Origin: Rhizobium leguminosarum bv. trifolii WSM2297
GTDB lineage: Bacteria > Pseudomonadota > Alphaproteobacteria > Rhizobiales > Rhizobiaceae
Assembly: GCF_000271845.1 (NCBI RefSeq)
Contig: NZ_JH719393.1
Span: 434,001-498,000, forward strand
Length of the DNA: 64,000 bases
Direction of reading: 5' to 3'
The notes under the pieces are model-generated. The model was not told the DNA's origin. It was given only the letters and a program-made list of their open reading frames with translations, and did not search any database. This document shows positions 53,080-61,802 of the stretch, one piece after another. The translations under genes and the position numbers were made by a program. Within the stretch, counting starts at the first letter, position 1, and every line of letters starts with the position of its first letter.

Positions 53080-54609
53080 TCACTTGGGGCGTAGCGCAGC
53101 CGGCAGAAGGGCTTCACCGAAGTCCTGATACGACACCGGCCGAAGGAACCGGTAGATGGCCAGCGTTCCGACCGAGGTCGACCTGCCATCGGCGGTCGCC
53201 GGGTAGGGGCCGCCGTGCACCATGGCGGGCGACACTTCGACGCCCGTGCCGAAGCCATTCAGAAGAAGGCGTCCTGCCAACATCTCCAACCTCGGAACGA
53301 AACGTCTTGCCGTCTCCTCGTCCTCGGCCGCGACGTGCAGAGCGACTGTGAGCTGCCCTTCCAGTCCGTCTAGGACCTTTTCAAGTTCGGCGACGTCCTT
53401 GCATCGGACCACGAGACCCGCCGCCCCGAACACCTCGTCCTGCAGCTCGCGATGTTCGAGGAACGCAGTGGCCGTCGTTTCGAAGAGGGCCGCGGTTCCT
53501 TCGAATTCGCCGCCGTGCTTCCCGTTGGCGACGAGCTTCACTTCCGGATGCTTCTCGAGCCGACCAACGCCGTCCCTGAAAGCCTTCGCGATCGACCCGG
53601 TCAGCATCGTCTGTGCGGCGACGTCGGGAAGCAGATCGCGCGTCCTCGCGATGAAGGCGTCCAGTCCTTCGTCGTCGACCGCCAGGATCAGGCCGGGGTT
53701 CGTGCAGAACTGTCCGGCGCCGAGAGCCAGCGAGCCGACGAAGGATGACGCGATCTCCTCCGCACGCGACGCTAGTGCGGCGGGAAAAAGGATCACCGGG
53801 TTGATGCTCGACATTTCGGCGTAGACTGGGATCGGCTGCTTGCGTTCGGAGGCGATCTTCATCAGCGCGGTGCCGCCGCGGCGGGAGCCGGTGAAGCCGA
53901 CCGCCCGGATGCGAGGATCCGCCACCAGGGCCTGGCCGACTTCGAAGCCGGTGTCGAAGAGGAGCGCGAACGTTCCGGCAGGAAGTCCTGCGTTCGCGAC
54001 CGCCTTCTGAACTGCGCGCCCGACGATCTCAGACGTCCCCGGATGGGCGGAATGGGCTTTCACGATGACCGGGCAGCCGGCGGCTAGCGCGGAAGCGGTA
54101 TCGCCCCCGGCGACTGAGAAGGCCAGTGGGAAGTTGGAGGCGCCGAAGACGGCGACGGGGCCGACTGGGATATTGCGCAATCTAAGGTCAGGTTTCGGCA
54201 CCGGCTTGCGCAATGGATCGCCCGCGTCGAACCGCAGCTCCTGGAACCGACCGCCCCGGACTTCCTTTGCGAACAGCCGAAGTTGTCCAGTGGTTCGCGC
54301 GCGCTCGCCGTCGAGCCGTCCCCGAGGAAGGCCCGTTTCCGCCATTGCCCGGACGAAAAGTTCGTCGCCAACGCCGTCGATCTCCTCGGCTATTGCTTCG
54401 AGGAATGCCGCGCGCGGTTCCAGGTCGATTTCGCGGTAGACGTCGAAAGCTTCCCATGCGATCCGGGCCGCTTCCTCGACGTCGGCCGCCGAAGCGCCGC
54501 CGAACGAGACCGGCAGGGGCTTGCCGGTCGCCGCCTCGATGCCGAAGAACTCCCCTTTGGAGCCGCGCTTTTCAGCGCCCGCGATCAGCAGGCTGCCGGT
54601 GATGGTCAT
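53080..54609 (-). CDS. Aldehyde dehydrogenase, alpha-ketoglutaric semialdehyde dehydrogenase type
   Basis: 509 residues from the ATG at 54609 (GAGAGG nine bases upstream). Family features: [45 protein letters not shown] (NAD(P)-binding), [17 protein letters not shown], catalytic Glu in [10 protein letters not shown] and catalytic Cys in [10 protein letters not shown]. The sequence resembles the group annotated as 2,5-dioxopentanoate (alpha-ketoglutaric semialdehyde) dehydrogenase, the last step of uronate, pentose or hydroxyproline oxidation to 2-oxoglutarate. It is isolated among remnants, not next to the sugar-acid arms at 17-35 kb, but could supply their final step. Confidence 0.85.
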   Translation of the reverse strand: MTITGSLLIAGAEKRGSKGEFFGIEAATGKPLPVSFGGASAADVEEAARIAWEAFDVYREIDLEPRAAFLEAIAEEIDGVGDELFVRAMAETGLPRGRLDGERARTTGQLRLFAKEVRGGRFQELRFDAGDPLRKPVPKPDLRLRNIPVGPVAVFGASNFPLAFSVAGGDTASALAAGCPVIVKAHSAHPGTSEIVGRAVQKAVANAGLPAGTFALLFDTGFEVGQALVADPRIRAVGFTGSRRGGTALMKIASERKQPIPVYAEMSSINPVILFPAALASRAEEIASSFVGSLALGAGQFCTNPGLILAVDDEGLDAFIARTRDLLPDVAAQTMLTGSIAKAFRDGVGRLEKHPEVKLVANGKHGGEFEGTAALFETTATAFLEHRELQDEVFGAAGLVVRCKDVAELEKVLDGLEGQLTVALHVAAEDEETARRFVPRLEMLAGRLLLNGFGTGVEVSPAMVHGGPYPATADGRSTSVGTLAIYRFLRPVSYQDFGEALLPAALRPK

Positions 54610-54846
54610 GATCGACATCCTCTCGAATCAAAAAGTATTACTTTTCAATGTAGGCTTTGGGAGGCTCGCTTGCCACCCAGAGCGGACCTTTTTCTGAGGA
54701 GCGGGAGTGCTTGCCGCCCCCGCTGAGGAAGATCGTTCATCCCAAACCGAAAAAGACCAGTTCCTGGTGGATGCGGGTGGAATTTCTCACCGCAGCTAGA
54801 CCCTGCGACGCCCGCTTGTCCGCTATCGAGGAAGAGCGCGATCTCG

Positions 54847-55060
54847 ATGAGAGCAGCCTTCAAGATCGGCACCTGTAACGTCAACGGCGTCAGCAGCCGC
54901 TTCGAGCCTTACTCACATGCTTGAGGAAGCGTCGATCGACGTCGTCTGCCTCGGAATTTAAGGCGCCGCTGCAAATGTGTCCGCTCAAGGCCATAGAGAC
55001 GGCGGAATAGCTGCAGTCTGGCAGGGCCTTGCGTTGGTCAGCAAAGTCCCCATGTCAGAC
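54847..55060 (+). pseudogene. Remnant of exodeoxyribonuclease III (xthA)
   Basis: From the ATG at 54847 one frame reads KIGTCNVNGVSSRFEPYSHA before a stop (family: KIATWNVNGI). A shifted frame continues LEEASIDVVCLGI (family LxxxxPDVVCLQE) and, after a stop, GGIAAVWQGLALVSKVPMSD (family YGVALLSK). The catalytic Glu of QEIK is lost and the rest of the protein is absent. At least one frameshift and one in-frame stop. Confidence 0.7.
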
Positions 55061-55109
55061 AGTACGTCAGCCAGATCGGTCTGCCGGAGATCATCTAAGG
55101 GGAGTTTGC

Positions 55110-56056
55110 ATCACGCGATCCATTCTTGCAAAGGCCGTGACCTATAGCACGAATGGCGGCGAAGACGTGATCGAGATTGTCGAGCGCAGTGTTCGAGCGC
55201 CGCGCGAGGGCGAAATCCGGATCCACGTCAAAGCCGCCGCCGTCAGCCCCACGGACATCCTCCTCAGAGAGGTGGGAGCGCCTGGCGTCGAAGCGCCGAT
55301 CACCCCCGGAATGGACGCAGCCGGCGTCGTAGAGGCCGTCGGCCCGAACGTCACTCGGCTCAAGGTGGGGGACGAAGTCATGGCCGCGTTGAATCCCCGC
55401 CGTCCCGAAGGTGGCGCCCAGGCTGAATTCGTCGTCGTGCTTGAAGCGTCCGCTGTCCGCAAGCCCAGCAACATAACGCTGGTTCAAGCAGCAACCCTTC
55501 CGATGAATGGGATGACCGCACTGTTGGCGCTGGAGCTGGCGTCGATACCGCAAGGGGAAACGCTCGCAGTGTCGGGCGGCGCCGGCCTTCTTGCCCATTA
55601 CGCGATCGCCGCGGCAAGACGTCAAGGTATCAATGTGATCGCCGACGCCAAACCCGAGGAGCTCGAACTCGTTGACGGGTGCGGCGCGACGACCGTCGTC
55701 GAGCGGAGTGGCGACTTCGCCGCCGCTGTGAGAAAGCATGCGCCAGACGGAGTGGACGCCCTGCTCGATACCGCAGTCCTTGGCGAAAAAGCGTTCCCTG
55801 CCATAAAGGACGGCGGCGTTTACCTGCCGTTCGCGGGTGGAAAGACGAGCCGTCGCAGAGAGGAATCTACATCAGACCCGTTTGGGTTCGCGAGGTCCTG
55901 GAACGAACAGAATTCCTCGAGACCCTACGTCGGATGGTGGAGAGCGGCGAGATCACGCTCCGGGTCGCTGGCGAATTTCCTCCGGAGAAGATCGCTGATG
56001 CTCAACGGATGATGGCGGCCGGCGGGGTGCGCGGGCGTCCGGTGATCGTTTTCTGA
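55110..56056 (+). pseudogene. NADP-dependent zinc-type oxidoreductase with frameshift and lost start
   Basis: A quinone-oxidoreductase/medium-chain dehydrogenase: KAVTYSTNGGEDVIEIVER, VSPTDILLREVG, TPGMDAAGVVEAVGPNVTRLKVGDEV and a GETLAVSGGAGLLAHYAI Rossmann segment are seen. At about 55845 the frame changes: the correct C-terminus (RPVWVREVLERTEFLETLRRMVESGEITLRVAGEF...GRPVIVF) is read one base off and ends at 56056. At the 5' end AAGGGGAG (55097-55104) is followed by ATC at 55110 where an ATG would be expected (ATC ACG CGA TCC). Both changes point to inactivation, unless one is a sequence error. Confidence 0.75.
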
Positions 56057-56191
56057 GGAGACATCCGGTCGAGTTCGGTCGGTCTCCCTATACGCCATCT
56101 TCATTCAAAGAGAACCTCGGTGAGAGAGGAATGGCCTCCATCCACCGAAGGTTCCCCTTCGTCTTCTCTCTTACAGTCTGGGCCAGGATGC

Positions 56192-57061
56192 TCAGTTCCG
56201 TGTCGCCAGAGATGCAGCAGTCTCACGATAGGAATGCAATGGTCGACCCAGAATTTTGACCAGGCGGTCGACATCGCCATCTTCCGGGATCATGCCGTCG
56301 CTTACGTAGCGCTCGGCCATCAGGCGCATTTCATAGGCCGTCCATGTCGGCATGAACGTCGCCATATTCTGCTCGAAGCCGCTTGGATCATCGCCTCCGT
56401 AGACGATGGGACGGCCGAGGACTTCGGTCCAGATCGCGGCGACACCTTCGCCGGTCAACGTGTCCGGACCGACCAGGTTGATTGTTTCCACAGGAAGCTT
56501 GCCGGACGCCTGGTCGCGGCGGACGAGTTCGATCGCCGCCACTTCCGCAATGTCGCGGGCATCCACCATCGCCACGCCCTTGCCGCCGATGGGCATGGGA
56601 TAGACGCCATGATCAAGAACGACGTCCTTGATCATGACTTCGTTGTCGATGAAGTAGCTCGGACGCAGGATCGTAGCGCTGAAGTCCATCTGCTTCAGCA
56701 TCTGCTCTGCACCGGACTTCACCGCGAAATGCGGGACGTTGACGAAGCGATCAGCATGGATGACGGACAGGTAGACGACGCGTTCGATGCCGGCTTCGCG
56801 GGCGAGGTTGAGGGTGATGATGGCCTGCGTGAATTCATCGCCAGTCACCGCATTAAGTAGGAACAGAGTGCGGACGCCCTTGAAGGCGTTACGCAGGGAG
56901 GCGAGGTCAAGGATCTCGCCCTGAACAACTTCAACGTCGATCGGAAAGTTCGCCTTGGAGGCGTCGCGGGTTAGGACCCGGACCTTTGCGTTTCGAGAAA
57001 CGAGCTGTTCGACGACATGGCGGCCGACGCGGCCAGTTGCGCCGATTACGAGTATTGTCAT
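56192..57061 (-). CDS. NmrA-like SDR protein (NAD(P)H:quinone oxidoreductase-like)
   Basis: 289 residues. ILVIGATGRVGRHVVEQLV is a Rossmann NAD(P) site; the middle (GVRTLFLLNAVTGDEF and VYLSVIHADRF) and AEVAAIEL segment match atypical SDR (NmrA/HSCARG) proteins that bind NADP without a full catalytic triad. CGGAGAA lies before the ATG at 57061. It is divergent from a LysR-type regulator with 100 bp between them, the standard arrangement for a LysR-controlled gene. Confidence 0.85.
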   Translation of the reverse strand: MTILVIGATGRVGRHVVEQLVSRNAKVRVLTRDASKANFPIDVEVVQGEILDLASLRNAFKGVRTLFLLNAVTGDEFTQAIITLNLAREAGIERVVYLSVIHADRFVNVPHFAVKSGAEQMLKQMDFSATILRPSYFIDNEVMIKDVVLDHGVYPMPIGGKGVAMVDARDIAEVAAIELVRRDQASGKLPVETINLVGPDTLTGEGVAAIWTEVLGRPIVYGGDDPSGFEQNMATFMPTWTAYEMRLMAERYVSDGMIPEDGDVDRLVKILGRPLHSYRETAASLATRN

Positions 57062-57099
57062 GGAAGTTCTCCGTTGGTTGTTGACAACCCGAATATGAA

Positions 57100-57117
57100 T
57101 GGATCACTAATGATCCA
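57100..57117. promoter_or_regulatory. Inverted repeat between SDR and LysR genes
   Basis: TGGATCA-CTAA-TGATCCA, 7-bp arms around 4 bases, midway between the two divergent starts. Likely operator of the LysR-type regulator; it overlaps the region where a promoter for the SDR gene (TTGGAT ... CATATT on the minus strand) could lie. Confidence 0.6.
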
Positions 57118-57161
57118 ATAGGCAGATAATCTGGACACGTCGTCCCACTGGTGGAACATCA

Positions 57162-58055
57162 ATGGATCTTCTCGGTCTCGCCGATTTCGTTCTCGTGGCC
57201 CGGCATGGCGGCTTCGGCAAAGCTGCGCGTGCGACGGGGCGTCCGAAAGCGACGCTTTCTCGACGTGTTACGGACCTGGAAGCGAACCTCGGTATGCGCT
57301 TGGTTGAGCGTGGCGCTAGGATGCTTATGCTCACGGAGGAGGGGCGGGCGCTCCAGGAGCGTGCCGGAGCGCTTCTGACGGAGCTCGACGAGACGACGAC
57401 TGCAATCGCGGCAGGGGGCGACAAACCTCGTGGCAGACTAAGGGTCAGTGCGCCGTTGTTGTTCTCACAGACGGCGATCGGTAAGCTCGCCGCCAGCTTC
57501 GCTCTGAAGTATCCAGAGGTGAGGGTGGAGGTCACCACTGAGGATCGCGTCGTCGACATGGTCGAGGAAGGGTATGACCTGGTGATCCGCGTCAATCCCG
57601 ATCCCGACAACACCCTCGTCGGCCGCGTCTTCCTTCGAGACCGTTTGGTTGTGGTTGCACCTGCAAGACTGGAATTTCCAAAGAACGATGCCACGGTTCC
57701 AGTAATCGTGCGCGGCCCGCCGGGCGCGATGGATGCGTGGACAATAACGACGGCTGCCGGCGCAGCCTCCATCAATGTCAAACCCATACTCGGTCTCTCG
57801 TCTCTGTTGAACGTCCGCGACGCCGTGAGGATGGGCGTCGGAGCAGCCCGACTTCCCATCTCCCTCGTCAGTGACGACATTGCTTCGGGCAAGCTTTTGA
57901 AGTGGGGCGACGTGCAAGCATCTGAGATCGGCCTGTGGGCGCTCTATCCCTCAAGGCGCTTGCTCAGCGCGCGGGTGTCTGCGTTCCTTGCCCATCTGAA
58001 AGCCGCATTTCCAAATGGCACATCGGATGAGCTTTCAGCTTACATCGACGGATGA
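57162..58055 (+). CDS. LysR-family transcriptional regulator
   Basis: 297 residues. The N-terminal helix-turn-helix (GGFGKAARATGRPKATLSRRVTDLEANLGMRLVER) is typical of LysR regulators and the rest is a periplasmic-binding-protein-like effector domain (RLRVSAPLLFSQTAIGKL, YDLVIRVNPDPDNTLVGRVF). Belongs to the AaeR/DsdC-like group common in rhizobia. It probably binds the inverted repeat next to it and controls the divergent SDR gene and itself, with an unknown small-molecule coinducer. Confidence 0.9.
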   Translation: MDLLGLADFVLVARHGGFGKAARATGRPKATLSRRVTDLEANLGMRLVERGARMLMLTEEGRALQERAGALLTELDETTTAIAAGGDKPRGRLRVSAPLLFSQTAIGKLAASFALKYPEVRVEVTTEDRVVDMVEEGYDLVIRVNPDPDNTLVGRVFLRDRLVVVAPARLEFPKNDATVPVIVRGPPGAMDAWTITTAAGAASINVKPILGLSSLLNVRDAVRMGVGAARLPISLVSDDIASGKLLKWGDVQASEIGLWALYPSRRLLSARVSAFLAHLKAAFPNGTSDELSAYIDG

Positions 58056-58394
58056 TCTTGAAGGCACGGGAACCGCTTCCGGCACAGATCGCCGTCCGGG
58101 TGGCACATGCGTTCGCAACCCATGCAGAACCGACGGCGTAACCGCACAAAGCTCACTCCCGCTCGGAACTGCGCGAGCAAGGCTTTCCGTTCGAGGCGGT
58201 CCCGGCGGTCTGGCAAATACTTGGTGGCAGTTACTAGCTAATTGCGCAATTGTCGGTTCGGAAAAGCAGGGCGCTAACTCCGGTTTCGGAATACCGATGC
58301 GGACAGGGATGAGGCGCTCACGCGGATACATCATCGCCCTCATCCCCCGTTTGGAGCCTTTCAATTCAGTCCTGAAAGGCTCCAGTGCGCCGGG
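58056..58394. other. Region without a supported gene
   Basis: About 340 bp after the LysR gene. Short frames exist but none has protein-like composition throughout or a ribosome site; it may contain debris of lost genes as elsewhere in this zone. Confidence 0.35.
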
Positions 58395-58766
58395 CTACTT
58401 GGCGACATGCCAAACACCGCCGACGCCATCGCCGGTCATATCTCCAGGCTTCTTGTCTCCAGCGAAGGTGTAAAGCGGCTTTCCTTCGTACGCCCACATC
58501 TCCTTGCCGTCGGCCGCCTTGACTAGTGACCATTCACCTTCGGCCTTGGCCTTGGCGGCGGCGTGGAAGGCAGGCCATTTCTTCAAGCAGGCCTCGTCGC
58601 AGTTTGATTTGCCCATGGCGTCCTTGTCGAACGTATAGAGTGTCATACCTTTGGCGTTTGCAAGGATCTTACCCATCTTTGTATCAACCATTTTGGCCGG
58701 TTCCGCTGCAAAGGCCGAAAAGACGGTTGCAGCCAACAAGCCCATGGAGACGATCAGCGTTTTCAT
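58395..58766 (-). CDS. Secreted COG4315-type repeat protein
   Basis: 123 residues, GGAGGTAATC upstream of the ATG at 58766. A Sec signal peptide (LIVSMGLLAATVFSAFA) is followed by two copies of the COG4315 pattern: GKILANAKGMTLYTFDKDAMGKSNCDEACLKKWPAF and GKEMWAYEGKPLYTFAGDKKPGDMTGDGVGGVWHV. The single domain is common in small secreted (often putative lipo-) proteins of unknown function; here there is no lipobox. Cys residues in the NCDEAC pair may bind metal or form a disulphide. Confidence 0.82.
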   Translation of the reverse strand: MKTLIVSMGLLAATVFSAFAAEPAKMVDTKMGKILANAKGMTLYTFDKDAMGKSNCDEACLKKWPAFHAAAKAKAEGEWSLVKAADGKEMWAYEGKPLYTFAGDKKPGDMTGDGVGGVWHVAK

Positions 58767-58889
58767 GATTACCTCCAGTTTGGGAGTGCCAGCGGGATGC
58801 TGACAGGGTCCGGTATGAGCAAGAAACGCTCCGGCGAGGTGGCGGTTCCGTGATCTGACTGACGGCGATACAGATTTCGATTTGTCTTG

Positions 58890-59030
58890 TGACCGGCAGC
58901 CGGGGCTACCATCTCGATACCCTCGACTGCCGACAGGACGGAGATCGCCGGAGTAATGATTGCGTCGCCGAGGAAGAGCGAGACGCCGACGACGCCCAAG
59001 ACAAGCACCCATTTGGGGCGACCGGTCAGG
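58890..59030 (-). pseudogene. Fragment of Kup potassium transporter
   Basis: The minus strand reads [40 protein letters not shown], matching the first conserved block of Kup/HAK transporters. The similarity begins right at the IS end at 59030 and stops at about 58890, after which the sequence is unrelated. Only some 45 residues of a normally 620-residue protein survive. Confidence 0.75.
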
Positions 59031-59094
59031 TGACCTTGCCCCGTTGAAATAATCCATTTTGAAGTAAGCTCTGGCCCATTGAGAGGACCAGGGA

Positions 59095-59361
59095 ATGAAG
59101 CGCAATCGTTTCACAGACGAACAGATTATCGGCATTCTGAAGGAGCACGAGGCAGGCACTCCGGTCGCGGAGCTTTGCCGCAAGCACGGCGTCAGCGATG
59201 CCAGTATCTATAAGTGGAAAGCCAAGTTCGGCGGCATGGACGTATCCGAAGCCAAGCGGTTGAAGACGCTGGAGGACGAGAACACGAAGCTGAAGCGGCT
59301 CCTGGCGGATGCCATGCTTGACAATGCTGCTTTGAAAGACCTTTTGGGAAAGAAGTGGTGA
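59095..59361 (+). CDS. IS3-family transposase OrfA
   Basis: 88 residues. Helix-turn-helix [46 protein letters not shown] followed by a leucine-zipper-like stretch ([22 protein letters not shown]), as in OrfA proteins that bind the terminal repeats. AGGGA precedes the ATG. A GGGAAAG heptamer at 59346-59352 fits a -1 slippage site just before the stop. Confidence 0.9.
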   Translation: MKRNRFTDEQIIGILKEHEAGTPVAELCRKHGVSDASIYKWKAKFGGMDVSEAKRLKTLEDENTKLKRLLADAMLDNAALKDLLGKKW

Positions 59362-59395
59362 CGCCCGCAGCCAGCGGAACGCTGTCACTCATCTG

Positions 59396-60283
59396 ATGAG
59401 CCACCATCAGATGAGTGAACGGCGGGCGTGTAAAGCCATCGGCGTTTGCCGGATGACGATCCGTTATGAAACGAGCCGCAGCGACGATCATGAGCTTCGC
59501 GAGCGAATGAAGGCATTGGCGCATGAACGCCGCCGCTTTGGATATCGACGCATTCATGTGCTGCTCCGGCGGGATGGTCACCTCGTGAACCACAAGAGGC
59601 TCTTCCGGCTCTATCGGGAAGAGAAGCTGACGGTGCGCAAGCGCGGCGGTCGCAAGCGAGCGATAGGCACGCGAGCGCCGATGCTGGTGCCGATGATGGC
59701 CAATGACCGTTGGTCGCTAGACTTCGTGTCGGATCAGTTCACCGATGGGCGCAGGTTGCGGATTCTGACCGTCGTCGATGATTGCACGAGGGAGTGCCTG
59801 GCGCTCGTCGCCGATACATCGCTTTCCGGTCTTCGCGTCGCACGGGAGCTTGACCGGATCATCGAGGAGCGCGGCAAGCCGAGGATGATCGTCAGCGACA
59901 ACGGCAGCGAGTTCACCAGCAACGCGATCCTGCAATGGGCGGACCGGACCAAGGTTGACTGGCATTACATCGCGCCTGGCAAGCCTATCCAGAACGCCTT
60001 CATCGAAAGCTTCAACGGGCGGCTGCGAGACGAGTTCTTGAATGAAACTCTGTTCTCGTCGCTTGCTCACGCCCGGTCTGCGCTTTCAAACTGGCGTAGC
60101 GATTACAACGATCAACGCCCGCATTCAGGCCTTGGCTGGCTGACACCGGCCGAATTCGCTCAGACACTCAACCCGCGACGTGATGCGGTGCTGCGCAGCC
60201 GAAATGGCTCCGCACCGCAACCCGCCGCTACCGAACCAACAACAGCAACCAAAAACCGCTGGAGCGAACTCAAAACTGGATAA
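59396..60283 (+). CDS. IS3-family transposase OrfB (out of frame for fusion)
   Basis: 295 residues with the rve integrase core; the DDE acids lie in [10 protein letters not shown] (Asp), [14 protein letters not shown] (Asp) and [15 protein letters not shown] (Glu). Normally made as an OrfAB fusion through -1 frameshifting. Here the -1 frame reads VVTPAAS and stops, while the following residues [22 protein letters not shown] continue in a further frame. Restoring one A near 59372 would rejoin them as TPAAKRNAVTHL. The copy is therefore probably unable to make the fused transposase. Confidence 0.85.
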   Translation: MSHHQMSERRACKAIGVCRMTIRYETSRSDDHELRERMKALAHERRRFGYRRIHVLLRRDGHLVNHKRLFRLYREEKLTVRKRGGRKRAIGTRAPMLVPMMANDRWSLDFVSDQFTDGRRLRILTVVDDCTRECLALVADTSLSGLRVARELDRIIEERGKPRMIVSDNGSEFTSNAILQWADRTKVDWHYIAPGKPIQNAFIESFNGRLRDEFLNETLFSSLAHARSALSNWRSDYNDQRPHSGLGWLTPAEFAQTLNPRRDAVLRSRNGSAPQPAATEPTTATKNRWSELKTG

Positions 60284-60301
60284 AACTTGGGGCAAGGTCA
60301 C

Positions 60302-60592
60302 TTCCGGAAGGCGTGAGCGGGCTTGTTCCGATGTCTCAAGAGACGACGCCGAGCGCCGCAAGAACGAGCGCCGGCAGCCCCCGTGCCGGCGCTGATATTC
60401 CAGTTCCGGATCTTCAGATCGCATCTGGGAATTGGTCAAATGGAGTGTCCCATTGGCGCATCTCCAGAACGTTACCAACAGTTCATGAAGAGACGGTTCC
60501 TAGGAGAATAACCAACAGTTGCGACTGATCAAATATACGGAATTATGTAGCAAGTGCCACCAGAACTGCAAAAGTAAGAATGCTGCCCGCAA
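60302..60592. other. Region between IS and PIN gene
   Basis: 291 bp with no supported gene. A 10-base repeat ACCAACAGTT occurs twice (about 60474-60483 and 60511-60520). Frames here are short and have no ribosome site. Confidence 0.35.
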
Positions 60593-61015
60593 TCATAGGC
60601 CGGGTTCATTGCCGGGCTGTTGAATGGAGTTCCAGAGGGTGGCCGGCGTAAAATCATAGCCCAAGCGGATCCATTGCATTACATCGAACGGGTGCGCGAC
60701 AATGAGATCCGCACTGCCGATCTCATATCTTAAAGCCTGTAGGGTTCGCTGGCCCGAATGAGTAGTGTTCACCACTTGCGTGTCTACGACAGAAGCGTCC
60801 TTGGTTGCAAAATCCCTCAAATTGTCCGTAACAAGAATGTCGGCTTCGGCGCCAAAGGCTGTAGCTAGCACGCCTGCATCCTCTGCGTCAGACATGGCGA
60901 AGCGCTCTTCTCCGCCCAAAATAAGATAGGGATCGAGGGAATCTGGCCCATATTTCATGATGTCGATCATGGAGCAGACGTTGACATCGAGCAGCACTCG
61001 AACAGGACGATCCAT
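60593..61015 (-). CDS. PIN-domain toxin of a toxin-antitoxin pair
   Basis: 140 residues. VRVLLDVNV carries the first PIN acidic residue, SDAEDAGVLATAFGAEADILVTDNLRDF carries the middle and later acids, the pattern of VapC-like ribonucleases that cut tRNA or mRNA in a Mg2+-dependent way. It starts 3 bp after the antitoxin stop, so the two are one transcript. Such pairs often stabilise plasmids; here near a repABC origin that is the likely role. Confidence 0.8.
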   Translation of the reverse strand: MDRPVRVLLDVNVCSMIDIMKYGPDSLDPYLILGGEERFAMSDAEDAGVLATAFGAEADILVTDNLRDFATKDASVVDTQVVNTTHSGQRTLQALRYEIGSADLIVAHPFDVMQWIRLGYDFTPATLWNSIQQPGNEPGL

Positions 61016-61018
61016 GTA

Positions 61019-61375
61019 TTACTTCCGGTGTGCCGCGGCACGGGCGAGGGCCGTCGCTTCTTCCAACATGTCGATCTCGCTGGACACTTCTTCTGGCCCC
61101 CCGAAGCGGTGCTCGGATGCTAGGTCGGTGGTTGCTCTCTCAAGGCGAACTCGCGCCGCCGCTGCCATCATTTCACGGCCAAGCCTGTTGATAGTGTCCT
61201 GGTCGTTCTGTGCGTTTAACTCGAGTAGGAAATCACGGACACCCTTGGGTAGCCCAACGAATACTGTGATTGCGCTCGACACCGCATTCGATACGGACCT
61301 GTTTTCCATCGAGGCCACCGCCTTCAATTTAACGGCCGTTCTGCCATCGACATTCGCCGAAACTGTAGAGGACAT
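61019..61375 (-). CDS. Antitoxin, probable ribbon-helix-helix type
   Basis: 118 residues. The N-terminus SSTVSANVDGRTAVKLKAVASMENRSVSNAVSSAITVFVGL fits a ribbon-helix-helix DNA-binding segment and the Glu/Ala-rich C-terminus would wrap the toxin. AGGAG lies seven bases before the ATG at 61375. It precedes the toxin gene as usual and probably represses the shared promoter; a -35-like TTGATG lies about 60 bp upstream. Confidence 0.72.
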   Translation of the reverse strand: MSSTVSANVDGRTAVKLKAVASMENRSVSNAVSSAITVFVGLPKGVRDFLLELNAQNDQDTINRLGREMMAAAARVRLERATTDLASEHRFGGPEEVSSEIDMLEEATALARAAAHRK

Positions 61376-61802
61376 CGCACACTCCTATAGAAATACACCA
61401 TTCCCATATACCTTCTGAAGCACCCGCATCAAGATACCTATCAAGGAATGTCACATACTCACGCCTCAAGACCCGCTTCGTTGGTCGCAATTGCTCATAA
61501 TTCCGTGAATATATGTTCGGGCTAAATTTCGCGCCGACTGTTGATCAAGCCGGATCTACGAACAGAACGATTTACCGTGAATCGAATTTGCTCGCCTTAT
61601 AAGTCCACTCGCTGTGCGCTGTCGGCGGGATCCAATCAACACTAAATCCGGGCAGGTGCTTTCAAGCCTTTTCGAAGGTGCAAAAGGACATTGTGGAGGG
61701 GCCGGGCAAAAACAAACGTGGGAAACTTCGGCATGCAATCATACCTTTACAACTAACATGTCAGTCTGCTACGTCTAATCCCAATAATTGGGAGGAAGCA
61801 TA
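61376..61802. other. Divergent intergenic region between antitoxin and DapA-family gene
   Basis: 427 bp, A+T-richer than its surroundings, without a supported gene. It must hold promoters for both directions. The last 60 bp contain CTTTACAACTAACATGTCAG, which could be part of the promoter for the plus-strand operon; no clear GntR palindrome was identified. Confidence 0.4.

Larger units (their letters stand above)
59030..60301 (+). mobile_element. IS3-family insertion sequence
   Basis: 1272 bp bounded by imperfect inverted repeats beginning GTGACCTTGCCCC (left) and ending GGGGCAAGGTCAC (right); further matches extend about 40 bp inward. Two transposase reading frames lie inside. No target duplication is visible at the junctions (TCAG left, TTCC right), and the right side does not continue the Kup fragment of the left, so a deletion or second rearrangement followed insertion. 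The element probably belongs to the IS407 group. Confidence 0.85.
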
